NCBI GenBank assembly: GCA_017792345.1
Contig: CP051228.1
Location: forward strand, 2,108,001-2,172,000
From: Mesoflavibacter sp.
Lineage (GTDB): Bacteria > Pseudomonadota > Alphaproteobacteria > UBA8366 > Aestuariispiraceae
Direction: 5' to 3'
Length of the DNA stretch: 64,000 nucleotides
Below the pieces are notes generated by a model. It saw nothing but the letters and a program-made list of their open reading frames with translations. It was not told the DNA's origin and did no database searches. The first letter of the stretch is position 1; each line of letters begins with the position of its first letter. Position numbers and translations under genes: made by a program. Positions 33,668-43,391 of this stretch are shown piece after piece.

Positions 33668-34699
33668 ATGGTCCAGTATAAACGTCTGTTTTCTGCGGCT
33701 TTCTTGTTTCTGTGGCTCTGCGTTCCGGCTTTTGCCACGGCACAATCCGGCCTGCTGCCCGCCGCCCAGTCGGGCGATCCGGAAGCTCAGTTCCGCCTGG
33801 GCCGAGCCTATGAAAGCGGGGAGGGCGTACCGCAGAACGATTTCGAGGCCGTGCGCTGGTTCCAGGCCGCCGCGCAACAGGATCATCCGGCCGCTGCCAT
33901 GGATCTCGGCTGGATGTTGGCCAACGGCTATGGCGTCGCAAAGGACGAAAACCGCGCACTCTACTGGTTCACGCGCGCGGCTGCCTTGGGCGCCGAGGGC
34001 GCGGCCGATCAGCGCGATGCATTGGCCGCCCGGTTTGACTCCGCCGCCCGGCGCGCCATTGCCGAAGAGGCCCTGCGCGGCCTGCCGGAAGGAAGCGCGG
34101 CCCCGAACCTGCCGCCCGCCCTGGCGGTCGCGTCCGATCCCGTACTGGGTCCAGAGGATGATTTCGAAACGCTAAGGGACCGGCTGAACGGCGGTGGCGG
34201 GCTGGACGTTCTGGCTAAACTTCGGCTCCTGGCGCAGGACGGTGATGTGAAGGCGCGTAATCTGGTGGGGCTGGCATTGCGTCGGTCGACCGATGCGGCG
34301 GATAGAGCTGCCGGCGGCCAATGGCTGTTCGCGGCGGCGCGCGACGGATTGCCGGCGGCACAATACAATCTGGCCGCCGCCCTTCTGGACGATGCACCGC
34401 CCGGTTCAGGCCGTTCTCCGGATTACGACGGTGCTACCCGGTGGCTCGATCTCGCCGCCGCCGGCAGTGCGCCCGCCGATCCGTCTGACTATGCCGCCGT
34501 CTCGCGCGAATTCGCCGCGCGCGCCGGAATCCGCGATCCGTATCGCGCGGCATTGCAGGGATCTGAAGGCGCTTATGAGGAATTGCGGCAACTGATCCGC
34601 CTGAAACGCCAGGAACTGCTGGCCAGGCGCGACTATGATTCCCGGCGCGGCGCGCCGCCGACCGCGACCGGGCGTATAGAAAGCACGGTTATCGAATGA
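33668..34699 (+). CDS. SEL1-like repeat protein, exported
   Basis: A 343-residue protein with a signal peptide at about 1-27 (ending PAFATA). SEL1-type repeats are clear near the N-terminus (GDPEAQFRLGRAYESGEGVPQNDFEAVRWF, then HPAAAMDLGWMLANGYGVAKDENRALYWF). A second, weaker pair lies after residue 185 (GDVKARNLVGLALRRSTDA, LPAAQYNLAAALL). SEL1 repeats form helical scaffolds for protein-protein contact, often in envelope processes. AAGGAT precedes the ATG, and the stop overlaps the YdcF-like gene start. No specific partner can be named. Confidence 0.85.
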   Translation: MVQYKRLFSAAFLFLWLCVPAFATAQSGLLPAAQSGDPEAQFRLGRAYESGEGVPQNDFEAVRWFQAAAQQDHPAAAMDLGWMLANGYGVAKDENRALYWFTRAAALGAEGAADQRDALAARFDSAARRAIAEEALRGLPEGSAAPNLPPALAVASDPVLGPEDDFETLRDRLNGGGGLDVLAKLRLLAQDGDVKARNLVGLALRRSTDAADRAAGGQWLFAAARDGLPAAQYNLAAALLDDAPPGSGRSPDYDGATRWLDLAAAGSAPADPSDYAAVSREFAARAGIRDPYRAALQGSEGAYEELRQLIRLKRQELLARRDYDSRRGAPPTATGRIESTVIE

Positions 34700-35448
34700 A
34701 GGCGATTGCGTCTCTGATTATCCCCAATATCGGGTTGTGGCTTGTCTTCGCGGCGGCGATTTTCGGATGGGTGCGGCGCGGCCGGGCCAGCCGGAACCGT
34801 GCCCTGATCGCCGCGATCGGCATCCTGCTGGTCCTTTCCTTTCCAGCCGGGCCGCGATTGGCCGCCGATATCTGGCGTTTGCCGGTCCCCGAAACGCCCT
34901 GGGCTCCGGCCGGGGCGGGGACGGCGGTCTTTGTTTTCGGCGGCGGGATCGATACCGACGGCTATGCCCATTTCTGGCCGTCGGAAGCGTCCATGCGCCG
35001 GGTCTCGGTCGGTCGGATGATCGCTGCCGAATCCGGCGTGCCTTTGATGGTCAGCGGCGGACCGACCAGCGGGGCGGGACCGACGGAAGCCAAGGTCATC
35101 GCGGATATGCTGGCGACGGAGAAGTTCGACGTGCTGCGCGACGACACGGCCCTGAACACCTGGGACAATGCGGTCGCCGCGCGCGCGGCGATGGAACGGT
35201 ACGGATGGACATCGGTTTATGCAGTGACGGACGCGATCCACGGCCGGCGCGCCGTGGCTTGCCTTCGCGCCCAGGGCGTTCCGGTCGCGGGGTTCCGCGC
35301 ACCGAGAAGGGAAAGCGGCATTACGGCGGAGGATTTCATTCCCTCCGTGCGCGGCCTCGCTCACTGGGGTGTGGTCGGGTACGAAATCGTGGCCAGCGTC
35401 GTCTACCTGATGAAGGGGCGGATCGAACTATCCGACCTGCATGGTTGA
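34696..35448 (+). CDS. YdcF/ElyC-family membrane protein (DUF218)
   Basis: A 250-residue protein with two N-terminal membrane helices (about 4-24 and 35-52) and a DUF218 domain facing the periplasm. Family motifs are AVFVFGGGIDTDGYA, MIAAESGVPLMVSGGPTSGAGPTEAKV, DTALNTWDNAVAARAAMER and YAVTDAIHGRRAVACLRAQG. DUF218 proteins (SanA, ElyC, YdcF) act in envelope integrity and peptidoglycan or undecaprenyl metabolism, but the reaction is not known. It overlaps the SEL1-repeat gene by four bases (ATGA), so the two are coupled. The convergent RND gene ends 7 bases away. Confidence 0.87.
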   Translation: MKAIASLIIPNIGLWLVFAAAIFGWVRRGRASRNRALIAAIGILLVLSFPAGPRLAADIWRLPVPETPWAPAGAGTAVFVFGGGIDTDGYAHFWPSEASMRRVSVGRMIAAESGVPLMVSGGPTSGAGPTEAKVIADMLATEKFDVLRDDTALNTWDNAVAARAAMERYGWTSVYAVTDAIHGRRAVACLRAQGVPVAGFRAPRRESGITAEDFIPSVRGLAHWGVVGYEIVASVVYLMKGRIELSDLHG

Positions 35449-35455
35449 CGGCGGC

Positions 35456-38400
35456 TCACCCGGTGGCGTCGGGGATCCTTTCGGCGTCCTTCAATTCCCG
35501 GTCCAGCTGATGGGCATGCCGCGCCCTGGCGGATGAGAACCGTGCGAGGCAGAGATAGACCACCGGCGTCAGGTACAGCGTGAAGACCGCAGCCATGCCC
35601 AGCCCGCCGAAAATCACCCATCCGATGGCCGCCCGCGCCTCGGCCCCGGCGCCGGAACTGAGGATCAGCGGCAGGCCGCCGACCACCGTCGACAGCAAGG
35701 TCATCATGATCGGGCGTAGCCGGACCAGCGCCGCCCGACGCACGGCATCGGTGACCGACAGGCCCTGATCGCGCAACTGATCGGCAAATTCGACCAGCAG
35801 GATGCCGTTCTTGGCCATCAACCCGATCATCATCACCAGACCGATCTGGGAATAGATGTTGATCGTCGTACCGGTCAGCAGCAGGGCATAGAGCGCCGCG
35901 GCGACACCGAAGGGCACGGTCAGGACGACGACCAGGGCGCTGGTCCAGCTTTCGAACTGCGCAACCAGGACCAGGAAGACCACCGCCAGGGCGATGACAT
36001 AGGTGATCAGTACGTCGCGTTCGGTTTCCTGCAAGGTCGCGGCCTCGCCCAGCAGGATCAGATCGATCCCGCCCGGCAGGATTTCCGCCGCCAGGGCTTC
36101 GACATCGCTCGCCGCCTGCTGCAGCGGATAGCCAAGTTCGATATCGGCGTCGATTTCGACCGCCCGGCGCTGGACATGACGGTCCAGTTCGGCGGCCACT
36201 CCTTCCTCTTTCAGCGACACCAGGGACGACAGCGGGACCAAGGCTCCCTCGGCGCTGCGGACATAGAGGTTCAGAAGATCGCTGGGATCGTTGATCGCCC
36301 CGTCGCCCGCCTCCAGCAGGATCGGGATGGTTTCGTCCCCGACGCTGAGATCGACCAATTCGTCGCCGTCGATGGTGACGCTCAAGGTCGCCGCTAGATC
36401 GTCCAGCGACACGTTCAGGTCCGACGCCCGTCGCCGGTCGATCTGGACCAGCAATTGCGGCTGGGTCGGCTGATAGGAAATCCGGCCGTTGGACAGGCCG
36501 GGCAGCCGGTCCTCGATGGCCCGGTTCAGCGCCAGCGCGGCCTCGTATAGCCGCAGATAATCATTGCCGATCAGCGCGACCTCCAGCCCTGTGGAGTTCG
36601 ACCGGATGTTCAGGCTGTTCGGGCTGTAGACGCTGATCCGCATGCCCGGGATCTCGTTCATCTGCGGCCGCAGTTCCGCGATCAGGTCCGATTGCGGCCG
36701 GGTCCGTTCATGCCATGGGGCCAGGGGGGCGCTGACGAAGACCCGGTTCGGGTCCCAGCGCCCGACGATCGTGTAGACCGAAGTGATCTCGCCGCTGTCG
36801 ACATAGGGCTGCAAGACCGCCTCAATCTTGTCGGCCTGCCGTCCGGAATAGGGCAGGCCGACCCCGTCCGGTCCGGTGCCGAAAACGAAGATCTGGCCGC
36901 GATCCTCCGTCGGCAGCAATTCGCGGTCGATATTCTGGAAGGCGAAGAATGCGGTGCCGCCTCCGGCCGCCGCCAGGGCGAGGATCACCAGCGGCACCGC
37001 CAGGGCGCCGACCAGCGTCACCCGGTAGAGCGCGACCAGCTTGCCGCCGGTCCAGGCGATCAACCGGTACACACCCAACCCGCCTGCGCGGTCCTCGCTG
37101 TCCAGCCGCGCGGCCAGGGCGGGGACGAGCGTCAAGGCGACGAAAGAGGAGATGATGACGCTGACCGCCAGAACGAAGCCGAATTCCCGGAATAGCCGGC
37201 CCGCGTCGCTGGGCAGGAAGGAAATCGGGACAAAGACGGACACCAGGGTCGCCGTGGTCGCGACGACCGCAAAGAAGACCTGGCGTGTGCCCAGAACTGC
37301 CGCCGCCCGGCCGCCCAGGCCTTGAGACCGGCGGCGCTGGATGTTTTCCAGAACGACGATGGAATCATCGACAATCAGCCCCGCCGCCAGAACCAGGGCC
37401 AGCAGGGTGATGATGTTGATGGAGAACCCCATCAGCCAGATCGCCGCCACCGACCCGATCAACGCGATGGGGATCGAAATACAGGGGATCAGGGTGGCGC
37501 TGGGCGATCCCAGGAACAGCCATAGGGTCAGCACGACGATGGCCACCGCCAGAAGCAGCGTCACCACGACCTCGCGCACCGAACCGCGAATGAACTCGGC
37601 GTCGTCCGACACCTTCACGATCCGCACCGTCTCGAACCGCGCGTTCAGCCGCTCCAGCGCCGCATCGATCCCGTCCGATATCTCGATCGTGTTGGATTTC
37701 GCCTGGCGGATGACGGCCATGCCGATGACCGATTGCCCATCGACGCGGACATGCGATTCCGCATCTTCCGGCCCGAAATAGACCGTCGCCACATCGCCGA
37801 TCGTCACCGGATCGCGGATGACGATCCCGCCGATCTCCTCCGCGGTTTCCGCCGTCGCGTCGGCGCGCACGATCAATTCGTGATCGTCGGACGCGAAACT
37901 GCCGGCCGGAATGTCGAAGGGCGCGTTTTCCAGAACGTCGGCGACGTCGGTGACGGTCAGCCCGTAACTGCTGAGCCGCATCGGATCCAGCACGACATGC
38001 AGCATCCGGCGGCGGTCGCCGTACAGCGTGACATCGGCGACCCCGGTGACCGAGATCAGGTCCGGCACGATGTCGTTCTCGACAATCCGGGTCAGCTCCT
38101 CCTCGCCGATCCCCTCGGCAAGGGCGGCGAGGCGCAGAATGGGGCTGGCATCGGCGTCGGCCTTGATCACCGTCAGTTGCTCGACATCGTCGGGCAGATC
38201 CCGTTCGACCCGGCTGACCGCCTCGCGGACATCCGCCGCCGCCGTATCCAGATCGGTGTCGGCGGAGAAATAAAGCCGGATCCGGAAATTGTTCTCCTCG
38301 CTGGAAGACCGGATCTCCTTCACGCCCGTCACGCGGGCGACCGCGCCCTCGACGATGCTGGTGACCTCCGCGTCCATGGTTTCCGGCGACGCGCCGGGCA

Positions 38401-38572
38401 GGATGCCGCGCACGGTGACCGTCGGCTGATCGACATCGGGCAGTTCCCGGACCTCTGCGGCCGTCAGGGCCGCAAGCCCGGCCAGCGCGATCAGCAGGTT
38501 CAGGACCAGGGCCAAGAGCGGTCGGCGCACACTGGTGGAGGGCAGGTCGCGTTTGTCCGTCCGTTCGGTCAC
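35456..38572 (-). CDS. RND efflux transporter permease (AcrB/HAE1 family)
   Basis: The product is 1038 residues from GTG 38572, the standard length; the start overlaps the adaptor gene stop (GTGA). The open frame extends to 38791 but that part is a shadow of the adaptor gene. The N-terminal helix (RPLLALVLNLLIALAGLAALTA) precedes the porter domain. LALVLAAGLIVDDSIVVLENIQRR holds the paired Asp residues of the proton relay in helix 4. IGLVMMIGLMAKNGILLVEFADQLRDQG is the helix 11 signature. It pumps drugs, detergents or metabolites across the envelope with the adaptor next to it. No TolC-like outer channel is encoded nearby. Confidence 0.92.
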   Translation of the reverse strand: MTERTDKRDLPSTSVRRPLLALVLNLLIALAGLAALTAAEVRELPDVDQPTVTVRGILPGASPETMDAEVTSIVEGAVARVTGVKEIRSSSEENNFRIRLYFSADTDLDTAAADVREAVSRVERDLPDDVEQLTVIKADADASPILRLAALAEGIGEEELTRIVENDIVPDLISVTGVADVTLYGDRRRMLHVVLDPMRLSSYGLTVTDVADVLENAPFDIPAGSFASDDHELIVRADATAETAEEIGGIVIRDPVTIGDVATVYFGPEDAESHVRVDGQSVIGMAVIRQAKSNTIEISDGIDAALERLNARFETVRIVKVSDDAEFIRGSVREVVVTLLLAVAIVVLTLWLFLGSPSATLIPCISIPIALIGSVAAIWLMGFSINIITLLALVLAAGLIVDDSIVVLENIQRRRSQGLGGRAAAVLGTRQVFFAVVATTATLVSVFVPISFLPSDAGRLFREFGFVLAVSVIISSFVALTLVPALAARLDSEDRAGGLGVYRLIAWTGGKLVALYRVTLVGALAVPLVILALAAAGGGTAFFAFQNIDRELLPTEDRGQIFVFGTGPDGVGLPYSGRQADKIEAVLQPYVDSGEITSVYTIVGRWDPNRVFVSAPLAPWHERTRPQSDLIAELRPQMNEIPGMRISVYSPNSLNIRSNSTGLEVALIGNDYLRLYEAALALNRAIEDRLPGLSNGRISYQPTQPQLLVQIDRRRASDLNVSLDDLAATLSVTIDGDELVDLSVGDETIPILLEAGDGAINDPSDLLNLYVRSAEGALVPLSSLVSLKEEGVAAELDRHVQRRAVEIDADIELGYPLQQAASDVEALAAEILPGGIDLILLGEAATLQETERDVLITYVIALAVVFLVLVAQFESWTSALVVVLTVPFGVAAALYALLLTGTTINIYSQIGLVMMIGLMAKNGILLVEFADQLRDQGLSVTDAVRRAALVRLRPIMMTLLSTVVGGLPLILSSGAGAEARAAIGWVIFGGLGMAAVFTLYLTPVVYLCLARFSSARARHAHQLDRELKDAERIPDATG

Positions 38573-39654
38573 GACCCGGTCCCGTTCGTTGCGACCGGCG
38601 CGTCGCGCACCGTCACCGCGACCGGCCGCCCGGCCCGCATCCGGTGCAGGCCCTCGACCACGACCGGATCGCCGGGTTCCAGTTCGGCGTCGACCAGAAC
38701 GCGCGCGGCTTGCCGCTGAACGATGCGGACGGGGACTCTGGCGGCCGCGCCGTCGCGGATCGTCCACAGGAAGGATCCTTCGCCGCCCCATTGAATAGCG
38801 ATTTCGGGAACGGCGGGTCGCGTGTTTCCATAAAGATCCAGCGTGACCCGGAAGCTCATGCCCGGGCGGAACCGATCATCCGGATTCGGCGTCTCGGCCC
38901 GGACCACGAAGGTCCGCGACTCCGGATCGATGCGGCTGTCGAAATCGACGACGATGCCGTCGGCGCTGACGGTGCCGGCCCAGGGCGCAACGGTCACGGC
39001 GTCGCCCGGCGCGATGCGCCCCAACATTGCTTCCGGCACGTCGAACCGGATCAGCAGCAATTCCCGGTCGTCCAGCGTCGCAATCGCCGTCGCGGGATCG
39101 ATCCGGTCGCCGATCTCGATATCTGTCAGCCCGATGTAACCGGCGAATGGGGCCTTTACGACACGGTCGTCCAAGGCGACCTGCGCCTGACGCAGGGCGA
39201 TGCGGGCGCTGCGCAGCGCGGTGCGCGCATCGTCCAGCGCCGCCTGGGTCGATGTCCCGCTGGCGCTCAATTTCTCCAGGCGCCCGAAGGTGCGCTGCGC
39301 GTTCTCCAACTGCACCCGGGCCAGTTCGACTTCCAGTTCCTCGGCCTCGCGGCGCAGTTCGACCAGGACGTCGCCGCGCTCGACATAGCTGTCGGCGGTG
39401 AAGCGCAGGGCGGTCACTTCGCCGGCCGATTCCGGATGCAGGGTTACCGACCGGAAGGCGCTGGCCGTGCCGACGGCCTCCAGCCGGATCCGTTCCTCGG
39501 CCGTTTCCGTACGCTGTACGATCACCGCAACCGGATTGTCCGGTTTCGCGGCTTCCGTCGGCGCACCGGACGGCGGCGGCTCGCCGATCTTCCAGGCCGC
39601 AAAGCCCAATCCGGCCAGCACCGCAACAACCAGCAATTGCTTGAAAATACTCAC
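38569..39654 (-). CDS. RND periplasmic adaptor (HlyD / membrane fusion family)
   Basis: A 361-residue protein with an N-terminal anchor or signal helix (QLLVVAVLAGLGFAAWKI). The lipoyl, coiled-coil and beta-barrel domains follow in order: VTLHPESAGEVTALRFTADSYVERGDVLVEL, the helical hairpin at about 95-155 (ELARVQLENAQRTFGRLEKL), then VKAPFAGYIGLTDIEIGDRI. It links the permease encoded immediately downstream to an outer-membrane channel. A perfect palindrome lies 154 bases upstream between this gene and the divergent aas-like gene. Confidence 0.92.
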   Translation of the reverse strand: MSIFKQLLVVAVLAGLGFAAWKIGEPPPSGAPTEAAKPDNPVAVIVQRTETAEERIRLEAVGTASAFRSVTLHPESAGEVTALRFTADSYVERGDVLVELRREAEELEVELARVQLENAQRTFGRLEKLSASGTSTQAALDDARTALRSARIALRQAQVALDDRVVKAPFAGYIGLTDIEIGDRIDPATAIATLDDRELLLIRFDVPEAMLGRIAPGDAVTVAPWAGTVSADGIVVDFDSRIDPESRTFVVRAETPNPDDRFRPGMSFRVTLDLYGNTRPAVPEIAIQWGGEGSFLWTIRDGAAARVPVRIVQRQAARVLVDAELEPGDPVVVEGLHRMRAGRPVAVTVRDAPVATNGTGS

Positions 39655-39807
39655 CTTAAATCACCCTCCGGCCTTTGACCCCCGTGCCGGCGCCGCAGCT
39701 ACCCTACCCGAAACTAGCGTGACGGGGCGATTAATCCATCCCAAGGCCGCGCCTGCCTGCCCCCATTCCCCGACGCAAAGAGTGTCTCGATCCGTCGAAA
39801 ATTTATA

Positions 39808-39822
39808 TTGAACATAGTTCAA
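39808..39822. promoter_or_regulatory. Perfect palindrome TTGAAC-ATA-GTTCAA, probable repressor operator
   Basis: The 6-3-6 inverted repeat is perfect and sits in an AT-rich patch of the 223-base gap between the RND adaptor gene (left, minus) and the aas-like gene (right, plus). Its size and symmetry suit a TetR-type dimer, a common controller of RND pumps. No regulator gene lies nearby, so the bound protein is unknown. Confidence 0.5.
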
Positions 39823-39877
39823 AACACACCACATCGATCTGGAACAAGACCGGTTACCCTTTTTGGAGGATGGCGAG

Positions 39878-42800
39878 ATGGCGGGTTCGTTGCGGTCGGT
39901 GATGGGAAATCGGCGTTTTCTGCCGCTGTTCCTGACCCAGGCTTTCGGGGCGTTGAACGACAATCTGTTCAAGCAGGCGCTGATCGTGCTGATCGCCTTC
40001 CGGCTGCTGGACGGGTCGGATCTGTCGGCATCGGCGGTCGTCAGCGCGGCGGCGGGGCTTTTCATCCTGCCCTATTTCCTGTTCTCGGCGCTGGCCGGAC
40101 AATTGGCCGACAAATACGACAAGTCGCGGCTGATCCGCGCCGTGAAGCTGGCCGAAATTCTGATCATGGCATTCGGCGCCGCCGCATTGTGGCTGGGCAG
40201 TCTGCCATTGCTGCTGACGGCCCTGTTTCTGATGGGCGCGCAGTCCGCCTTCTTCAGTCCGGCGAAATACGGGATCCTGCCTGCCCATCTGGACCCGGCC
40301 GATCTGATCCCCGGGAACGCCCTGATCGAAGCCGGGACCTTCGGCGCGATCCTATTGGGCACAACGATAGGCGGCCTGCTGGCGGCTCAGCCGATGGGGC
40401 CGGAGATTGTCGCGGCCTGTGTCCTGGCAATTGCGGCGGCTGGCTGGACATCCGCCCGGTTCATTCCGGCGGCGGAATCGAAGAATCCCGGATTGCGGAT
40501 CAACCTGAACCTGCCGGGCGAAACCCTCGGCCTGATCGCGCAGGCGACGGAAAACCGCAAGGTCTGGCGCTCGATCCTGGGTATAAGCTGGTTCTGTGCC
40601 ATGGGTGTCGTCATCCTGGCCCTGATCCCCAGCTATACGCGGGAAGTCTTGAACGCAGACGCGTCGGTCGCAACGGCAATCATGGTCCTGTTCACGCTGG
40701 GCATCGCGGTCGGCGCTTTGCTGTGCAATGCGGTCCTGAAGAACGAGATTTCCGGGCGGATCGCGCCTTACGCCGCCGCCGGCATGACGGTCAGTCTGGT
40801 CGATTTGTATCTGGTCAGCACGGCCCTGCCGCCGGCGGCCGGCGCGGTTCTGGGCCTTGGGGAAATCGCGTCCGCGCCTCACGGGTGGCGGCTGTCGCTG
40901 GATTTCGCGGGAGCGTCTGTCTTCGGCGGTCTCTTCGTCGTGCCGCTCTACGCCATCATTCAGCACCGAAGCGCGCCCGAGGCGCGGGCGCGGATCATCG
41001 CGGGAAACAACGTCCTGAACGCGGTCTTCGTGACCGGGGCGACGGCGGTATCGGCCGCGATGCTCTGGCTCGGCTATTCGGTGACGCAGGTGATCCTGAC
41101 AGCGGCGCTGCTGAACGGCGTCGCGACAGTAGATGTCTTCCGCCTGATCCCCGACCAGGCGGCGAAGACGGCGGTCCGCGCGATCCTGAAGCTCTTCTAT
41201 CGTGTCGAGGTCGATGGGCTGGAGCGCTACACCGCGGCCGGCCCGCGCGCGCTTGTGGTCGGCAATCACGTCTCCTTCCTGGATGCGGCAATTCTGGCCG
41301 CCTATCTGCCGGAAAAGCCGGTCTTCGCGATCAATACCCAGACGGCACTGGCGTGGTGGGTGCGACCCTTCCTGAAATTGGTCGATGCCTTTCCGCTGGA
41401 CCCGACCAAACCCATGGCCGTAAAGGCGCTGGCCGCCCAGATTCGCCAGAACCGGCATTGCGTGATCTTTCCGGAAGGCCGCCTGACGGTGACCGGTGGA
41501 CTGATGAAGGTTTATGAGGGGGCGAGCCTGATCGCCGAACGCACCCGCGCCGCGATCGTGCCGGTCCGGATCGACGGTGCGCAATTCACCCCCTTCTCAC
41601 GCATGGGCGGCAAGTTGCGCCTGCGCTGGTTCCCGAAAATCCGGATCAAGATCCTGCCCCCGCGCGCCCTGGTGCCGCCGGGCGGCGAATCCGCCCGTGC
41701 GCGCCGCCGGGCCAGAGCGGAGGCGATGTACGACGTGATGAGCGACATGATGTTCGAGACCAGCCCGCCGGATCGAACCCTGTTCGGGGCGCTGCTGGAT
41801 GCCCGCCACACCCATGGGCGCAAGATGGAGATTTTGGAGGATGCGGACAGAAACCGTCTGACCTATGACGAGCTGTCGATCCGGTCCTTGATCCTCGGCC
41901 GGGCCCTGGATGCCGCCGTGCCGGGCACGGCGCCGGTCGGGCTGATGCTGCCGAATTCGAATGCGGCGGCGGTGGCCTTCTTCGGGTTGCAGGCGGTCGC
42001 CAGGGTCCCGGCGATGCTCAATTTTTCAACCGGCCACGGGCCGCTGCTGTCGTCGGTCAAGGCGGCCGGGGTGACGTCGGTCGTCACATCCCGCCGGTTC
42101 GAAGCGAAAGCCAAGCTGACCGAAACCGTCGACGCCCTGCGCGAGGCCGGCGTTGCGGTTCTGTACCTGGAAGATGTTGCCGGCCGGATCACCTGGCGGG
42201 ACAAGCTTCGGGCCATGCTGCGAACCCGGCTGTGGGGAAGGGGTGCTGCGCCGCGCGGCATCCGGGCGGACGATCCGGCGGTGATCCTGTTCACCTCGGG
42301 CTCCGAAGGGATGCCGAAGGGCGTGGTCCTGTCGCACCGGAACCTGACCGCCAATCGTGACCAATTGTCGGCCCGGGTCGATTTCAACAGCGCGGACAAG
42401 GTCTTCAACGCGCTGCCGATGTTCCATTCCTTCGGCCTGACGGGCGGGACGTTGTTGCCGCTCCTGTCGGGCGTGCCGACCTTCCTCTATCCCTCGCCGC
42501 TGCATTTCAAGGTCGTCCCTGCCCTGGTCTATGACACCAGCGCGACGATCCTGTTTGGGACGGATACTTTCGTGGCCGGTTACGGACGGGCGGCGGACGC
42601 CTATGATTTCTACAGCCTGCGATATGTCTTCGCCGGGGCGGAACGGGTCCGCGACGAGACGCGGGCGCTGTGGAACGACAGGTTCGGCCTGCGCCTTCTG
42701 GAAGGATATGGCGCGACCGAAACCGGTCCCGTGATCGCCGTCAACACACCGATGCATTTCCGGGCCGGCACGGTCGGGCGTGTGCTGCCGGGGCTGGAAA

Positions 42801-43297
42801 CAAGGCTGGAACCCATTCCCGGAATCTCGGAGGGCGGGCGGCTTCTGGTGCGGGGTCCCAATGTGATGTTGGGCTATCTGTTGGCCGCCGCGCCGGGCGT
42901 GCTGAAGCCGCCCCGGGACGGCTGGTACGATACCGGTGACATCGTGTCCGTTGCGCCGGACGGATTTGTCACGATCCGGGGCCGCGCCAAACGGTTCGCG
43001 AAAATCGCCGGCGAGATGGTCAGCCTGGCGGCGGTGGAGGCACTGGCCGCGGAGGCCGCGCCCGAGGGCGATCACGCCGTCCTGGCCGTGTCCGACGACA
43101 GGAAAGGCGAGCGGTTGATCCTGATTTCCGAAGGCACGCCGCCCACGCGCGACGCGGTGTCGGCAGCGGCCAGGAAGGCGGGAATGAGCGAATTGTCCGT
43201 GCCCAAGGATAGTCGGGCCGTGGACAGTCTGCCGCGCCTTGCCACCGGTAAGGTGGACTACGCCGCCCTGTCCCGCTGGATTGAGCAGGGCGTATGA
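39878..43297 (+). CDS. aas: Acyl-[ACP]-phospholipid O-acyltransferase, LplT-PlsC-Aas three-domain fusion
   Basis: The product is 1139 residues from ATG 39878, which has GGAGG upstream; TTG 39863 is a weaker option. An MFS lysophospholipid-flippase-like domain spans about 1-410 (FLTQAFGALNDNLFKQALIV). A PlsC acyltransferase domain spans about 430-620, with NHVSFLDAAILAAYLPEKP (the NHxxxxD motif) and VIFPEGRLTVTGG. An acyl-ACP/AMP-ligase domain spans about 650-1130, with AVILFTSGSEGMPKGVVLSHRNL and LEGYGATETGPVIAVNT. It should take up lysophospholipids at the inner membrane and re-acylate them. Enterobacteria split this job between LplT and Aas. Confidence 0.9.
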   Translation: MAGSLRSVMGNRRFLPLFLTQAFGALNDNLFKQALIVLIAFRLLDGSDLSASAVVSAAAGLFILPYFLFSALAGQLADKYDKSRLIRAVKLAEILIMAFGAAALWLGSLPLLLTALFLMGAQSAFFSPAKYGILPAHLDPADLIPGNALIEAGTFGAILLGTTIGGLLAAQPMGPEIVAACVLAIAAAGWTSARFIPAAESKNPGLRINLNLPGETLGLIAQATENRKVWRSILGISWFCAMGVVILALIPSYTREVLNADASVATAIMVLFTLGIAVGALLCNAVLKNEISGRIAPYAAAGMTVSLVDLYLVSTALPPAAGAVLGLGEIASAPHGWRLSLDFAGASVFGGLFVVPLYAIIQHRSAPEARARIIAGNNVLNAVFVTGATAVSAAMLWLGYSVTQVILTAALLNGVATVDVFRLIPDQAAKTAVRAILKLFYRVEVDGLERYTAAGPRALVVGNHVSFLDAAILAAYLPEKPVFAINTQTALAWWVRPFLKLVDAFPLDPTKPMAVKALAAQIRQNRHCVIFPEGRLTVTGGLMKVYEGASLIAERTRAAIVPVRIDGAQFTPFSRMGGKLRLRWFPKIRIKILPPRALVPPGGESARARRRARAEAMYDVMSDMMFETSPPDRTLFGALLDARHTHGRKMEILEDADRNRLTYDELSIRSLILGRALDAAVPGTAPVGLMLPNSNAAAVAFFGLQAVARVPAMLNFSTGHGPLLSSVKAAGVTSVVTSRRFEAKAKLTETVDALREAGVAVLYLEDVAGRITWRDKLRAMLRTRLWGRGAAPRGIRADDPAVILFTSGSEGMPKGVVLSHRNLTANRDQLSARVDFNSADKVFNALPMFHSFGLTGGTLLPLLSGVPTFLYPSPLHFKVVPALVYDTSATILFGTDTFVAGYGRAADAYDFYSLRYVFAGAERVRDETRALWNDRFGLRLLEGYGATETGPVIAVNTPMHFRAGTVGRVLPGLETRLEPIPGISEGGRLLVRGPNVMLGYLLAAAPGVLKPPRDGWYDTGDIVSVAPDGFVTIRGRAKRFAKIAGEMVSLAAVEALAAEAAPEGDHAVLAVSDDRKGERLILISEGTPPTRDAVSAAARKAGMSELSVPKDSRAVDSLPRLATGKVDYAALSRWIEQGV

Positions 43298-43356
43298 GGG
43301 CCGCGTTCCGACCCGCTTCACTTTCGTGAAGTTTGCGTGACAGCGCGGATTTCCTG

Positions 43357-43391
43357 TTCTCGAATCTGAACTGTTCGACTATTCTAGAGAA
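43357..43391 (+). promoter_or_regulatory. Possible ars promoter/operator
   Basis: An imperfect inverted repeat, TTCTC-GAAT ... ATTC-TA-GAGAA, spans the sequence just before the arsR-arsC start. A -10-like TATTCT (43380-43385) ends only 6 bases before the ATG, which would make the transcript leaderless. A separate 6-4-6 dyad, CTTCAC-TTTC-GTGAAG, lies at 43316-43331. ArsR control of its own operon is expected for the family; which dyad it binds is not certain. Confidence 0.3.

Noticed and set aside
38573-38791. Apparent extension of the RND permease
   Set aside because: It lies inside the adaptor gene; GTG 38572 gives the standard permease length and a GTGA overlap.
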